DNA of 64,000 bases from NCBI GenBank assembly GCA_028343155.1, contig JAOLXX010000002.1:62001-126000 (forward strand). The letters run 5' to 3'. This DNA is from Polaribacter sp. (GTDB lineage: Bacteria; Bacteroidota; Bacteroidia; Flavobacteriales; Flavobacteriaceae). The notes under the pieces are model-generated. The model was not told where the DNA came from, ran no database searches, and saw only the letters and a program-made list of their open reading frames with translations. This document shows positions 35,334 through 44,667 of the stretch, piece after piece. Each line of letters begins with the position of its first letter. Within the stretch, counting starts at the first letter, position 1. The translations under genes and the position numbers were made by a program.

Positions 35334-37022
35334 ATGAGTATTCAAGTTTGGACGTGGATTTTAGTAGGTATTACTTTTACACTTTATATTGGAATTGCAA
35401 TTTGGTCTAGAGCAGGAACAACAAAAGAATTTTACGTCGCTGGAGGTGGTGTTTCTCCTTTAGCAAATGGTTTAGCAACTGCTGCAGATTGGATGTCTGC
35501 TGCTTCATTTATCTCAATGGCAGGACTTATTTCCTTCAACGGTTACGATGGTTCTGTTTATTTAATGGGATGGACAGGAGGTTACGTTTTATTAGCTTTA
35601 TTATTAGCTCCATATTTAAGAAAATTTGGAAAATTTACAGTTCCAGATTTTATTGGAGATCGTTATTATTCTAATGTGGCAAGAAGCGTCTCTGTTTTTT
35701 GCGCACTTTTAGTTTCATTTACATATGTAGCAGGTCAAATGCGAGGAGTAGGTTTAGTTTTCTCTCGTTTTTTAGAAGTTGATATAAATAGTGGAGTTAT
35801 CATTGGGATGATAATTGTACTTTTTTATGCAGTTTTAGGAGGAATGAAAGGAATTACATACACACAAGTTGCACAATATTGTGTTTTGATTTTTGCTTTT
35901 ATGGTTCCCGCAATTTTTATTTCTATCCAAATGACAGGAAACCCAATTCCGCAATTAGGGTTTGGAGGAATGGATGAAAGTGGTATTTATTTATTAGATA
36001 AATTAGATGGATTACATAAAGAATTAGGTTTTGCAGAATACACCTCTGGAAGTAAATCAACTTTAGATGTATTTTTTATAACTGCTGCTTTAATGTTTGG
36101 TACTGCAGGGTTACCACACGTAATTGTAAGATTTTTTACAGTAAAAAGAGTTTCTGATGCTCGTAAATCTGCTGGTTGGGCATTATTGCTCATTGCAATT
36201 TTATATACAACAGCACCAGCAATAGCAGTTTTTTCAAGAACCAATTTAATAGAAACAGTTAGTAATAAAGAATATGAGAATCTACCAGATTGGTTTGGTA
36301 ATTGGGAAGAAACAGGATTGATAAAGTTTGATGATAAAAATAATGATGGAAAAATTCAATATGTTGCAGATGCAACTGTGAATGAATTATTCGTTGATAA
36401 AGATATAATGGTTCTGGCAAATCCAGAAATTGCAGGATTACCAAATTGGGTAATCGCATTAGTTGCCGCTGGTGGTTTAGCAGCGGCTTTATCTACAGCA
36501 GCAGGTTTGTTATTGGTAATTTCATCATCAGTTTCTCACGATTTAATTAAGAAAATGATCAATCCTAATATTTCTGATAAAGGAGAATTAGTAGCAGCTA
36601 GATTAGCATCGGTTGTGGCAGTTTGTGTTGCTGGTTACTTCGGAATAAATCCACCAGATTTTGTCGCCGCAACTGTGGCATTGGCCTTTGGGTTAGCAGC
36701 TGCATCTTTTTTTCCAGCAATAATTTTAGGTATTTTTAGTAAAAGAATGAACAAAGAAGGTGCAGTTTCAGGAATGCTAATTGGTATTTTATTGATGCTT
36801 TTTTATATGATGAAGTTTAAATTCGATTGGTTTCAAGGAGGAACAAAAGAAGATTGGTGGTTTGGTATATCACCAGAAGGATTTGGAACAGTTGCAATGA
36901 TAACAAATTTTGTTGTTTCCATAGTTGTTTCAAGATTTACACCACCACCACCACAAGAAGTCATAGAAATTGTAGAAAATATAAGAATTCCTAGTGGAGT
37001 GAATGAAGTGCAAGAACATTAG
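35334..37022 (+). CDS. Sodium/solute symporter, likely acetate/small carboxylate uptake
   Basis: A 562-residue sodium:solute symporter (SSS) with about 13 membrane helices, of the VC_2705 subfamily close to ActP. Features: FYVAGGGVSPLANGLATAADWMSAASFISMAGLI, GQMRGVGLVFSRFLEV, GTAGLPHVIVRFFTVK and ALSTAAGLLLVISSSVSHDLIKK, which hold the Na+- and substrate-site residues. A hydrophilic insert with a D-rich string (DDKNNDGKIQY) lies at about 320-335. Its partners, DUF4212 just before and acs 112 bp after, point to acetate or a similar short acid as substrate. That assignment is by context. Confidence 0.9.
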   Translation: MSIQVWTWILVGITFTLYIGIAIWSRAGTTKEFYVAGGGVSPLANGLATAADWMSAASFISMAGLISFNGYDGSVYLMGWTGGYVLLALLLAPYLRKFGKFTVPDFIGDRYYSNVARSVSVFCALLVSFTYVAGQMRGVGLVFSRFLEVDINSGVIIGMIIVLFYAVLGGMKGITYTQVAQYCVLIFAFMVPAIFISIQMTGNPIPQLGFGGMDESGIYLLDKLDGLHKELGFAEYTSGSKSTLDVFFITAALMFGTAGLPHVIVRFFTVKRVSDARKSAGWALLLIAILYTTAPAIAVFSRTNLIETVSNKEYENLPDWFGNWEETGLIKFDDKNNDGKIQYVADATVNELFVDKDIMVLANPEIAGLPNWVIALVAAGGLAAALSTAAGLLLVISSSVSHDLIKKMINPNISDKGELVAARLASVVAVCVAGYFGINPPDFVAATVALAFGLAAASFFPAIILGIFSKRMNKEGAVSGMLIGILLMLFYMMKFKFDWFQGGTKEDWWFGISPEGFGTVAMITNFVVSIVVSRFTPPPPQEVIEIVENIRIPSGVNEVQEH

Positions 37023-37134
37023 GAAAGATTCAGAAAGTTTGTCCTTGGTTTATAGATTGATGTTGTTAATAGAAAAAATAATAGAAAAGTAGCGATTTTT
37101 TATAGTTTAGAGTTTTAAATAGATCATATATATA

Positions 37135-39042
37135 ATGAGCAATTATCACATCAAACATTTAGAAGAGTATTATCAAGTTTATAGAAAATCCATTAGCGAA
37201 CCAGAAAATTTTTGGGAAGAAATCGCGGAAGAACATTTTGTTTGGAGAAAAAAATGGGATCAAGTTTTAGAATGGGATTTTTCCAAGCCAGAAATAAAAT
37301 GGTTTCAAGGCGCCAAATTAAATATTACAGAAAACTGTATAGATAGGCATTTGGCTACAAGAGGAGATAAAACAGCCATTTTATTTGAACCTAATAATCC
37401 TGAGGAATCTGCAGAGCATATTACTTATAAACAACTTTCTGAAAGAGTCAACCAATTTGCAAATGTATTAAAAGCGCAAGGGGTAAAAAAAGGAGATAGA
37501 GTTTGTATATACGTTCCTATGATTCCAGAATTGGCTATTGCAACTTTAGCGTGTGCAAGAATTGGTGCAATTCATTCGGTGGTTTTTGCCGGCTTTTCTG
37601 CTGTGGCATTGGCAACAAGAATTAATGATTCCGATTGTAAAATGGTCATTACTGCAGATGGATCTTACAGAGGCGCAAAAACAATCGATTTAAAAGGAAT
37701 TGTAGATGAAGCCTTAGAAAATTGTGCTGGTGTTGAAACTGTTTTGGTTGCAAAAAGAATCCATACCGATATCTATATGAAACCTGGTCGTGATCAATGG
37801 TTGCAACCGTTATTAGTTGAAGCATCAGTAGCATGTGAAGCAGAGCTTATGGATGCTGAAGATCCTTTATTTATTTTATATACTTCCGGTTCTACAGGCA
37901 TGCCGAAGGGAATGGTGCATTCAACAGCAGGATATATGGTTTATTCAGCATATACATTTAAAAATGCGTTTCAATATAAGGAAAATGATGTGTATTGGTG
38001 TACGGCAGATATTGGTTGGATAACCGGTCATTCTTATATCGTTTATGGTCCTTTAGCCAACGGAGCAACCACAGTGATGTTTGAAGGTGTGCCAAGTTAT
38101 CCAGATTTTGGGCGTTTTTGGGAAATTGTAGAAAAGCATAAGGTGAATCAATTTTATACAGCTCCAACAGCCATTAGAGCTTTAGCAAAACACGGAACAG
38201 AATTGGTAGATAAATATGATTTATCTTCTTTAAAAGTGTTGGGTTCTGTAGGAGAGCCGATAAATGAAGAAGCATGGCATTGGTATAATGACACTATTGG
38301 AAAGAAGAAAAGTCCGATTATTGATACTTGGTGGCAAACAGAAACGGGGGGCATTATGATTACACCAATTCCTTATGTAACACCGACAAAACCTACCTAT
38401 GCAACCTTACCTTTTATTGGTATTCAACCTTGTTTAATGGATGAAAATGGAAAAGAATTAAAAGGAAATCAAGTAGAAGGAAGGTTGTGTATAAAATTTC
38501 CTTGGCCAAGTATCGCTCGAACTATTTGGGGAAATCACCAACGTTATAAAGAAACTTATTTTTCTGCATACAATAACAAGTATTTTACAGGCGATGGCGC
38601 TTTACGAGATGAGGTGGGGTATTACCGAATTACAGGTAGGGTAGATGATGTCATTATTGTTTCTGGTCATAATTTGGGAACTGCAACCATAGAAGATGCG
38701 ATTAACGAACATCCTGCAGTAGCAGAATCTGCAATTGTAGGTTTCCCTCATGATATTAAAGGGAGTGCTTTGTATGGGTATATTACTTTAAAAGATACTG
38801 GAGAAACTAGAAAACAGGACAATTTAAGAAAAGAAATCAATCAGTTGATAACTGATCGAATTGGTCCCATAGCAAAACTAGATAAAATTCAATTTTCGGA
38901 CGGATTACCAAAAACACGTTCGGGAAAAATTATGCGACGTATTTTACGTAAAATAGCGTGTAATGAAATGGATAATTTAGGAGATGTTTCCACCTTATTA
39001 AATCCGGAAGTTGTAGAAAGTATTATAGAGAATAGATTGTAA
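37135..39042 (+). CDS. acs: Acetyl-CoA synthetase
   Basis: A 635-residue AMP-forming acetyl-CoA synthetase: acetate + ATP + CoA gives acetyl-CoA + AMP + PPi. The N-terminal ACAS_N domain is followed by the P-loop YTSGSTGMPKG at 249-259, then DTWWQTETGG, and TGDGALRDEVGYYRITGRVDD at the hinge. The C-terminal domain has the acetylation-target lysine K598 in RSGKIMRR. SGHNLGTATIEDAI carries Asn where the usual motif has Arg (SGHRLGTAEIE), probably a lineage variant. Together with the upstream symporter it forms an acetate scavenging set. Confidence 0.96.
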   Translation: MSNYHIKHLEEYYQVYRKSISEPENFWEEIAEEHFVWRKKWDQVLEWDFSKPEIKWFQGAKLNITENCIDRHLATRGDKTAILFEPNNPEESAEHITYKQLSERVNQFANVLKAQGVKKGDRVCIYVPMIPELAIATLACARIGAIHSVVFAGFSAVALATRINDSDCKMVITADGSYRGAKTIDLKGIVDEALENCAGVETVLVAKRIHTDIYMKPGRDQWLQPLLVEASVACEAELMDAEDPLFILYTSGSTGMPKGMVHSTAGYMVYSAYTFKNAFQYKENDVYWCTADIGWITGHSYIVYGPLANGATTVMFEGVPSYPDFGRFWEIVEKHKVNQFYTAPTAIRALAKHGTELVDKYDLSSLKVLGSVGEPINEEAWHWYNDTIGKKKSPIIDTWWQTETGGIMITPIPYVTPTKPTYATLPFIGIQPCLMDENGKELKGNQVEGRLCIKFPWPSIARTIWGNHQRYKETYFSAYNNKYFTGDGALRDEVGYYRITGRVDDVIIVSGHNLGTATIEDAINEHPAVAESAIVGFPHDIKGSALYGYITLKDTGETRKQDNLRKEINQLITDRIGPIAKLDKIQFSDGLPKTRSGKIMRRILRKIACNEMDNLGDVSTLLNPEVVESIIENRL

Positions 39043-39105
39043 AATAATTTAATTTTTTTTTAGCGTGTTTTTACGAAAAATAAAAACTGCGCTATTTCAC
39101 TATAT

Positions 39106-39221
39106 CTTTTTGCTTAAAAAAGCAAAAAGGATGTCGTTTCTATCGCTCACGCGAGTCGCTTCAGTAAATAATTGAAATATTTTTTTGACCTCACAGGTTT
39201 TTAAATCCTGAGAGGTCTTTT
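39106..39221. repeat. Two dispersed-type palindromes after acs
   Basis: CTTTTTGCTT (39106-39115) pairs perfectly with AAGCAAAAAG (39120-39129). Further on, GACCTCACAGG (39187-39197) pairs with CCTGAGAGGTC (39207-39217) with one mismatch, and a short T-run follows. The first lies inside a GC-richer string (TATCGCTCACGCGAGTCGC). A decayed copy of the second is found at 52887. The second may act as the acs terminator. Confidence 0.6.
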
Positions 39222-39309
39222 AGGATGTTGTAACTTTGTAAATATGTCAGTATTTTTTAAATGGCATATAAATTGACAATTGCTAGTTACTTATATTTTA
39301 AAATAAATT

Positions 39310-41070
39310 ATGCAGCATCTTAAAGATTCAAAAAAAAATAAACCCAAAGTTTCCATCTTAAAAGCGTTTAAAACAATTATTTGGCCAAAGCGAAAATTAG
39401 TTTTCTTAGGGTTGGTTCTTATTGTTTTAAGTAGACTCTCTAGCTTGGTGTTGCCTTGGAAAAGTAAGGCTTTGTTAGATGAGGTAATTCCGAATAAAGA
39501 TTATGACCAGTTATATCATTTATTATTTATCGTTGGATTGGCAATTTTAGTACAATCCATCACCTCTTTTTTGTTAACCAGAATTTTAAGTGTACAGGCA
39601 CAGTTTTTAATTTCAGAATTAAGAGCGCAAGTTCAAAAAAAAGTAGTGTCTTTGCCCATAAGTTTTTTTGATAACACAAAATCTGGTGCATTAGTTTCTA
39701 GAATTATGAGTGATGTAGAAGGAGTTAGAAACTTAATAGGAACCGGTTTGGTTCAACTTGTTGGTGGAACAATTACAGCGGTAATTTCTATGATTTTACT
39801 GATTCAAATAAGTCCATCAATGACCTTTTTTGTGTTGGTTCCTGTTGCAGTTTTTGGCATCGTGGCTTTAAAAGCATTCAAATACATACGTCCTATTTTC
39901 AGAAACAGAGGCATTATAAATGCAGATGTAAAAGGAAGGTTAACGGAAACGCTCTCTGGAGTGAGAGTCATCAAAGCCTTTAATGCTGAAGCACAAGAGA
40001 ATAAAACTTTTGAGAAAGGTGTAGACAAGTTGTTTCAAAATGTAAAAAAGAGTTTAACGGCAACAGCATTTATGACAAGTTCTGCCACTTTCTTATTAGG
40101 AATTGCTTCCACAGGAATTATGGGAATTGGAGGTTATAAAATTATGACAGGCGAATTAACTGTTGGAGATTTTCTTTCTTTTACCTTACTGTTAGGTTTT
40201 ATGATTGCGCCTATTGTTCAAATGAGTAATATTGGTAGCCAATTAACAGAAGCACTTGCTGGCCTAGACAGAACTGAAGAACTAATGAATATGCCTGCCG
40301 AAGAGGACGATCTACAGAGGTCAATTGTTATAGAAAACATGAAAGGAACCCTTGTTTTTGATAATGTGTCTTTTTCTTACGAAGCAGGAAAAGAAGTATT
40401 AAATAATATCAGTTTTCAAGTTCCTTCTGGTTCTGTAACTGCTTTGGTTGGAAGTTCTGGTTCTGGAAAATCTACAATAGCGGGCTTGTCTGCTACCTTT
40501 TTAAATCCAAAATCAGGTAAAATCACCATTGACAATCAAGACATGTCTAAAGTAAAATTGTCTAGTTATAGGAAATATTTAGGTGTCGTTTTACAAGATG
40601 AATTTTTGTTTGAAGGAACTATTAAAGAAAATATTTTATTTCCAAGACCTAATGCTTCCGAAGAAGATTTACAAAATGCTGTAAAAGCAGCTTATGTTAA
40701 TGAATTTACGGATCGCTTTGAAAAAGGTTTAGATACTTTAATTGGAGAAAGAGGGGTAAAACTCTCAGGAGGTCAGCGTCAACGATTGGCAATTGCTAGA
40801 GCAATTTTGGCAGACCCTAAAATTATAATTTTAGACGAAGCAACCTCCAGTTTAGATACAGAAAGTGAATCTTTAATTCAAAAAAGCTTGTCTGAATTAG
40901 TAAAAGATAGAACGACCATTGTCATTGCCCATCGACTAAGTACCATAAAACAAGCTGATCAAATTTTAGTTATAGAAACTGGAAGTATTGTTGAAAGAGG
41001 TACACATGAAGAGTTAATTGCAACAAAAGGAAGGTATTTTGATTTATTTACCTACCAATCAAAAATTTAA
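39310..41070 (+). CDS. ABC exporter, MsbA-like half-transporter
   Basis: A 586-residue fused half-transporter. A six-helix exporter membrane domain (about 25-320) has the coupling-helix region ETLSGVRVIKAFNAEAQE. The nucleotide-binding domain has Walker A GSSGSGKS at 381-388, signature LSGGQRQRLAIARAIL, Walker B KIIILDEATSSLD and an H-loop (IVIAHRLST). It would act as a homodimer moving lipids, peptides or drugs outward. It resembles the exporter cut off at the right end of the window. The substrate cannot be assigned. It stands alone, with a decayed lipoprotein gene 72 bp downstream. Confidence 0.92.
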   Translation: MQHLKDSKKNKPKVSILKAFKTIIWPKRKLVFLGLVLIVLSRLSSLVLPWKSKALLDEVIPNKDYDQLYHLLFIVGLAILVQSITSFLLTRILSVQAQFLISELRAQVQKKVVSLPISFFDNTKSGALVSRIMSDVEGVRNLIGTGLVQLVGGTITAVISMILLIQISPSMTFFVLVPVAVFGIVALKAFKYIRPIFRNRGIINADVKGRLTETLSGVRVIKAFNAEAQENKTFEKGVDKLFQNVKKSLTATAFMTSSATFLLGIASTGIMGIGGYKIMTGELTVGDFLSFTLLLGFMIAPIVQMSNIGSQLTEALAGLDRTEELMNMPAEEDDLQRSIVIENMKGTLVFDNVSFSYEAGKEVLNNISFQVPSGSVTALVGSSGSGKSTIAGLSATFLNPKSGKITIDNQDMSKVKLSSYRKYLGVVLQDEFLFEGTIKENILFPRPNASEEDLQNAVKAAYVNEFTDRFEKGLDTLIGERGVKLSGGQRQRLAIARAILADPKIIILDEATSSLDTESESLIQKSLSELVKDRTTIVIAHRLSTIKQADQILVIETGSIVERGTHEELIATKGRYFDLFTYQSKI

Positions 41071-41142
41071 AAATTTGGTTTTTTGTAAACTTTCTCCAAA
41101 AAAACGATAGAACTATCTATTAAAATAAACGAAAATCAACTT

Positions 41143-41909
41143 ATGAAAAAAATACTTTTATTCTTTATAATAGTATTAGCAATTTCTTGTAAAAACGAAT
41201 CAAAAAAGAACAAAAATAAGGAAGCAATTATTGAAGAAAAAAAAGGGAATTTTCCAGTAGAATTAGGAAAAGTTTTCGAAAAACATGGAGGCATCACTAC
41301 TTCGAAAAAAGTACAAATACTATCTTTTAATAAAGGAGAAGAAGTGCATACAGTGTCATTAAATTCTAGAAAAACAACAGTTAATACGCCAGAATATTCT
41401 TTAGGTTTTGATGGGGAAGAAGTATGGTTAGATGAAGTTAAAAAAGGAACTTTTAAAGGGAACCCTACTTTTTATTATAACTTATATTTTTATTTTTGTG
41501 CAATGCCTTTTGTTTTAGCTGATGATGGAATTAGTTATGAAAAAGTAGCTGATTTGGTTTTTTGAAGACACAAAGTATCCAGGAAATAAAATTTCATTCA
41601 AACCAGGGAAAGGAACTTCGCCAGACGATAATTATTTTGTGTATTACCACCCAGAAACATATCAAATGGAGTGGTTAAGTTATACCGTTATTTTTTTCGA
41701 TAAAAAAGTTTCTAATATAGTTGCTATTATTCAATATAACCAATGGGAAGATTTAAGTGTGTTGATATTGCCAAAAAAAAATTACTTGGTATAAAAAAGA
41801 ACATAATTGAGTTCTTATAACCTCTATAAAACCTTTTACAGAATTTACATTACCTTTGGTTAGTCGAGGTAAGTTAGCTGCTCCTTTTTTTGAAAAACGC
41901 GTTAATTAG
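41143..41909 (+). pseudogene. Decayed DUF6503-like lipoprotein gene
   Basis: The track shows only the first 140 codons (lipoprotein signal AISCKNES; LGKVFEKHGGITTSKKVQILSF). Homologous sequence continues after the stop in a shifted frame: EDTKYPGNKISFKPGKGTSP, YYHPETYQMEWLSYTV, YNQWEDLSVLILPK. It then shifts again to KITWYKKEHN and, after an in-frame TGA, ITSIKPFTEFTLPLVSRGKLAAPFFEKRVN. The first break is one extra T in T6 (41558-41563). The second is one extra A in A9 (41773-41781). The TGA near 41810 is a third, independent lesion. The restored protein would be about 250 residues, like DUF6503 lipoproteins. The function of that family is unknown to me. Confidence 0.85.
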
Positions 41910-41949
41910 TTCGTTAGATAGCCGTAGCTTAAAATTTGTCCGTTTACCA

Positions 41950-42501
41950 TTATTTTTTTCCTTTTAGATGCTCACTGATTTTATCATACACTGTACAATA
42001 ATACTCATGAAATCTAGTAAGCAAAATGTTTTCATTCTTTTTTGTGTTTCTAAGAATATCTAAATCGAATAATTGAATGCCTGCAACTTCTTCCTTTTGA
42101 GGGATTAAATCTGAAATAGGAGCTTTCAATTCTCCTATAAAAACATGATGAAACTCATTGTCTTGAATTCCATTTTTGTGAGAAACTTGGTGTATTCTTG
42201 TTCCAATTTTAATGAGGTCTTTTTCTTTAATATTTAAACCAATTTCTTCAAAAATTTCTCTTTTTGCAGAGGCTAAAACTCCTTCTCCAGCACCAATGTG
42301 ACCAGCAACAGAAATATCCCACAAACCTGGAAACACTTTTTTTGTCAGTGCCCTCTTTTGGAGGAGTATTTTTTCATCCGAAGTAAATAGCCAGATATGA
42401 ACTGTCGCATGAAACCAACCGTTTTTATGCGCTTCAGATTTCAGTGCTCTTCTACCTGTTAGGGTTCCTTCAGGGGTTAAAATATCAATAAGCTCGTCCA
42501 T
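41950..42501 (-). CDS. NUDIX hydrolase, IPP-isomerase-like/YfcD type
   Basis: A 183-residue NUDIX protein. The NUDIX box is complete: GHIGAGEGVLASAKREIFEEIGL. The start DELIDILTPEGTLTGRRALKSEAHKNGWFHATVHIWLF is typical of the YfcD/isopentenyl-diphosphate-isomerase-like branch. Relatives are often annotated as IPP isomerase, but many are hydrolases of nucleoside diphosphates linked to another group, so the reaction is left open. The track starts at a GTG seven codons earlier; the ATG at 42501 opens with the family's conserved MDELIDI and is preferred. It is transcribed in the same direction as, and 77 bp after, the M42 peptidase. Confidence 0.85.
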   Translation of the reverse strand: MDELIDILTPEGTLTGRRALKSEAHKNGWFHATVHIWLFTSDEKILLQKRALTKKVFPGLWDISVAGHIGAGEGVLASAKREIFEEIGLNIKEKDLIKIGTRIHQVSHKNGIQDNEFHHVFIGELKAPISDLIPQKEEVAGIQLFDLDILRNTKKNENILLTRFHEYYCTVYDKISEHLKGKK

Positions 42502-42578
42502 GGCAAAAGACAAGATTTTCACAAATCTTCAAAAATAGAAAGGAATGAGAACTTGTGAAATTCGTGTCATTGAATTAA

Positions 42579-43667
42579 TTATTTGAAATAAGAAAAGGTT
42601 TCTCCTTCTTCTATTTTTAATAATGTTTCATAAATCATTTTAATTACATTTTCTACATCCTCTCTATGCACCATTTCAACCGTAGTGTGCATGTATCTTA
42701 AAGGTAAAGAAATCAATGCAGACGCAACACCTCCATTGCTATATGCAAAAGCATCAGTATCTGTACCTGTTGCTCTAGAAAGCGCAGAACGTTGGAAAGG
42801 AATGTTTTTAGCTACTGCGGTTTCTGTAATTAAATCGCGTAATTTTTGTTGAACAGCAGGAGCATAAGCAATCACTGGCCCTTTTCCCATTTCTAATAAT
42901 CCTTCTTTTTTCTTGTCTATCATTGGTGTGGTAGTGTCATGCGTAACATCCGTAACAATAGCAACATTTGGCTGTATTGTTTGTGTAATCATTTCTGCTC
43001 CACGAAGTCCAATTTCTTCTTGTACAGAATTTGTAATGTACAATCCAAAAGGCAGTTCTTTTTTATTTTCTTTTAGTAGACGAGCTACTTCTGCAATCAT
43101 AAATCCACCCATTCTATTATCTAAAGCACGACACACAAATTTGTCTCCGTTTAAAATATGAAATTCATCTGGATAGGTAATTACACAACCAACATGAACG
43201 CCTAAGGCTTCCACTTCTTTTAAGGTTGTACAGCCTGTATCAATAAAAATATTGTCAGGTTTTGGTGCTTCTTCATTTGCTTTATCTCTTGTGTGAATTG
43301 CTGGCCAGCCAAAAACGCCTTTTACAATCCCTTTTTTAGTGTGAATATTTACAATTTTACTAGGTGCAATTTGATGGTCAGAACCTCCGTTTCTAATGAC
43401 ATAAATCAAACCATTATCTGAAATGTAATTTACATACCAGGAAATTTCATCTGCATGCCCTTCTATTACTACTTTGTATTTTGCATCTGGATTTATAACT
43501 CCAACAGCAGAACCATAGGTATCTGTAATAAAAGTATCTACATAGGGTTTTAAATAGTTCATCCAGATTTTCTGACTTTCCCATTCATAGCCCGTTGGAG
43601 CAGCATTGTTTAGGTATTTCTCTAAAAAGGTGAGTGATTCTTTATTTAAGATTGATTTTTTTGACAT
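42579..43667 (-). CDS. M42 family metallopeptidase (glutamyl aminopeptidase-like)
   Basis: A 362-residue cytosolic aminopeptidase of the M42 family, which forms dodecameric tetrahedral shells that trim peptides. Expected metal ligands and catalytic acids are seen in VVIEGHADEISWYV (His and Asp), CRALDNRMGGFMIAEV (Asp), SVQEEIGLRGA (the Glu pair), IVTDVTHDTT and, near the end, RYMHTTVEMVHREDVE. The inserted dimerisation domain lies between about 90 and 175. Some relatives are called endoglucanase M, an old misnaming. A long gene-free stretch with a strong hairpin lies upstream. Confidence 0.93.
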   Translation of the reverse strand: MSKKSILNKESLTFLEKYLNNAAPTGYEWESQKIWMNYLKPYVDTFITDTYGSAVGVINPDAKYKVVIEGHADEISWYVNYISDNGLIYVIRNGGSDHQIAPSKIVNIHTKKGIVKGVFGWPAIHTRDKANEEAPKPDNIFIDTGCTTLKEVEALGVHVGCVITYPDEFHILNGDKFVCRALDNRMGGFMIAEVARLLKENKKELPFGLYITNSVQEEIGLRGAEMITQTIQPNVAIVTDVTHDTTTPMIDKKKEGLLEMGKGPVIAYAPAVQQKLRDLITETAVAKNIPFQRSALSRATGTDTDAFAYSNGGVASALISLPLRYMHTTVEMVHREDVENVIKMIYETLLKIEEGETFSYFK

Positions 43668-44047
43668 GTGTGTGTTTAAAAAGTTATTAAGTTAGAAGTA
43701 TATAAATTAAAAAAAAAGTTTTTAATGATAATTTGAATCTTACTTTTTTTTGCATGTTGTATAGATAACCTTGTTGCTTGATTTCCGTAAAAATAAAACG
43801 ATTTTTTATTTTTACGGAAGTTAATCTTAAAAAGTTGTAAAAAAAAAATACTACTCATTACAATTATTGATAAATAAAAGGATAAAGTTAGTTTTTGAAA
43901 ATTTTAATTATAGCCTAATTAATTCATCTTGATTGAGAAGAATGCCCAGTGTTGATCGTATTTGTGTAATTTCTAAAAATCGTTTTATTTTATTATAAAT
44001 TAAGACTAAATAATTCCTATTTTTGCCGTGTTAATGGAATTTAATTG
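43668..44047. other. 380-bp intergenic stretch with a 16-bp perfect hairpin
   Basis: There is no credible gene; the 60-codon ORF in the track here is low-complexity. TTCCGTAAAAATAAAA (43783-43798) pairs perfectly with TTTTATTTTTACGGAA (43804-43819), loop of five, and the pairing extends outward through G-T pairs. Both neighbouring genes point away from it, so it is not an obvious gene terminator. It could end a small RNA. The remainder is AT-rich upstream DNA. Confidence 0.6.
44018..44025 (+). promoter_or_regulatory. -7 box before the DUF6913 gene
   Basis: TATTTTTG fits TAnnTTTG and is followed by CCG, 22 bp before the ATG, so the transcript would have a very short leader. Confidence 0.5.
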
Positions 44048-44569
44048 ATGAATTTATCCAAATTAAAAGAAGCTAGAATTAGAAGGAAGTTTGATAAAAT
44101 GCTTTCAAGATTAGAAGAAAACAGCACTGTTTCTAAAAAAGAGATCATAACCGTTGGTATTTTAACTACGGATGAAATTTCATCAAAAATAGAGTTACAA
44201 TCAAAAGTTGAATCGATACTTGGGATTAGAAATTCTAAAATCTATAGTTTTAAGAAATTTGATAAATCAGCTACTGTCTCCTACAAACATTTTTCAGAAA
44301 AAGATATGAATTGGAATGGCACATTTGTACAACCTAACTTTCAAATTTTTTTAGCACAACCGTTTGATTTATTAATTGGTTATTTTGATGTGAAAAATTT
44401 ATATTTAGAAAAAGCAATTTCACAAGCCAATGCTAGTTTTAAAACTGGTTTTTCAGGTATCAATTCAAAATTATATGAATTAGAAATTGCTGAAGCAGTA
44501 ATTAAAATAGACGAATTTCTTTTAGAACTCAAAAAGTACCTTCAAATTCTTGAGAAACTAAAAAATTAA
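44048..44569 (+). CDS. DUF6913 family protein
   Basis: A 173-residue soluble protein that I recognise as the DUF6913-type gene commonly preceding dapA in Flavobacteriaceae. It has a basic helical N-terminus (LSKLKEARIRRKFDKML), a Rossmann-like middle (ITVGILTTDE, YSFKKFDK), and AQPFDLLIGYFDVKNLYLEKAISQANASFKTGFSG, which is the best conserved part. No catalytic motif is evident. The track begins at TTG 44045; the ATG one codon later is preferred. Function unknown. dapA begins 98 bp downstream on the same strand. Confidence 0.75.
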   Translation: MNLSKLKEARIRRKFDKMLSRLEENSTVSKKEIITVGILTTDEISSKIELQSKVESILGIRNSKIYSFKKFDKSATVSYKHFSEKDMNWNGTFVQPNFQIFLAQPFDLLIGYFDVKNLYLEKAISQANASFKTGFSGINSKLYELEIAEAVIKIDEFLLELKKYLQILEKLKN

Positions 44570-44667
44570 ACTTTAAGAATAAAGTTGTGTATTCTTAGTA
44601 AGAAGATACAATTTAGTAATAATATCCATCTTAAAATTGTAATTTTACGACCTTAAAACATTATAAA

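Noticed and set aside
41143-41565. Intact short lipoprotein of 140 residues
   Set aside because: The homologous sequence goes on for another 110 codons in shifted frames, so this is the first part of a pseudogene.
43676-43858. 60-codon ORF upstream of the M42 gene
   Set aside because: Low-complexity Phe/Lys/Asn sequence across an inverted repeat; no homology seen and no ribosome site.
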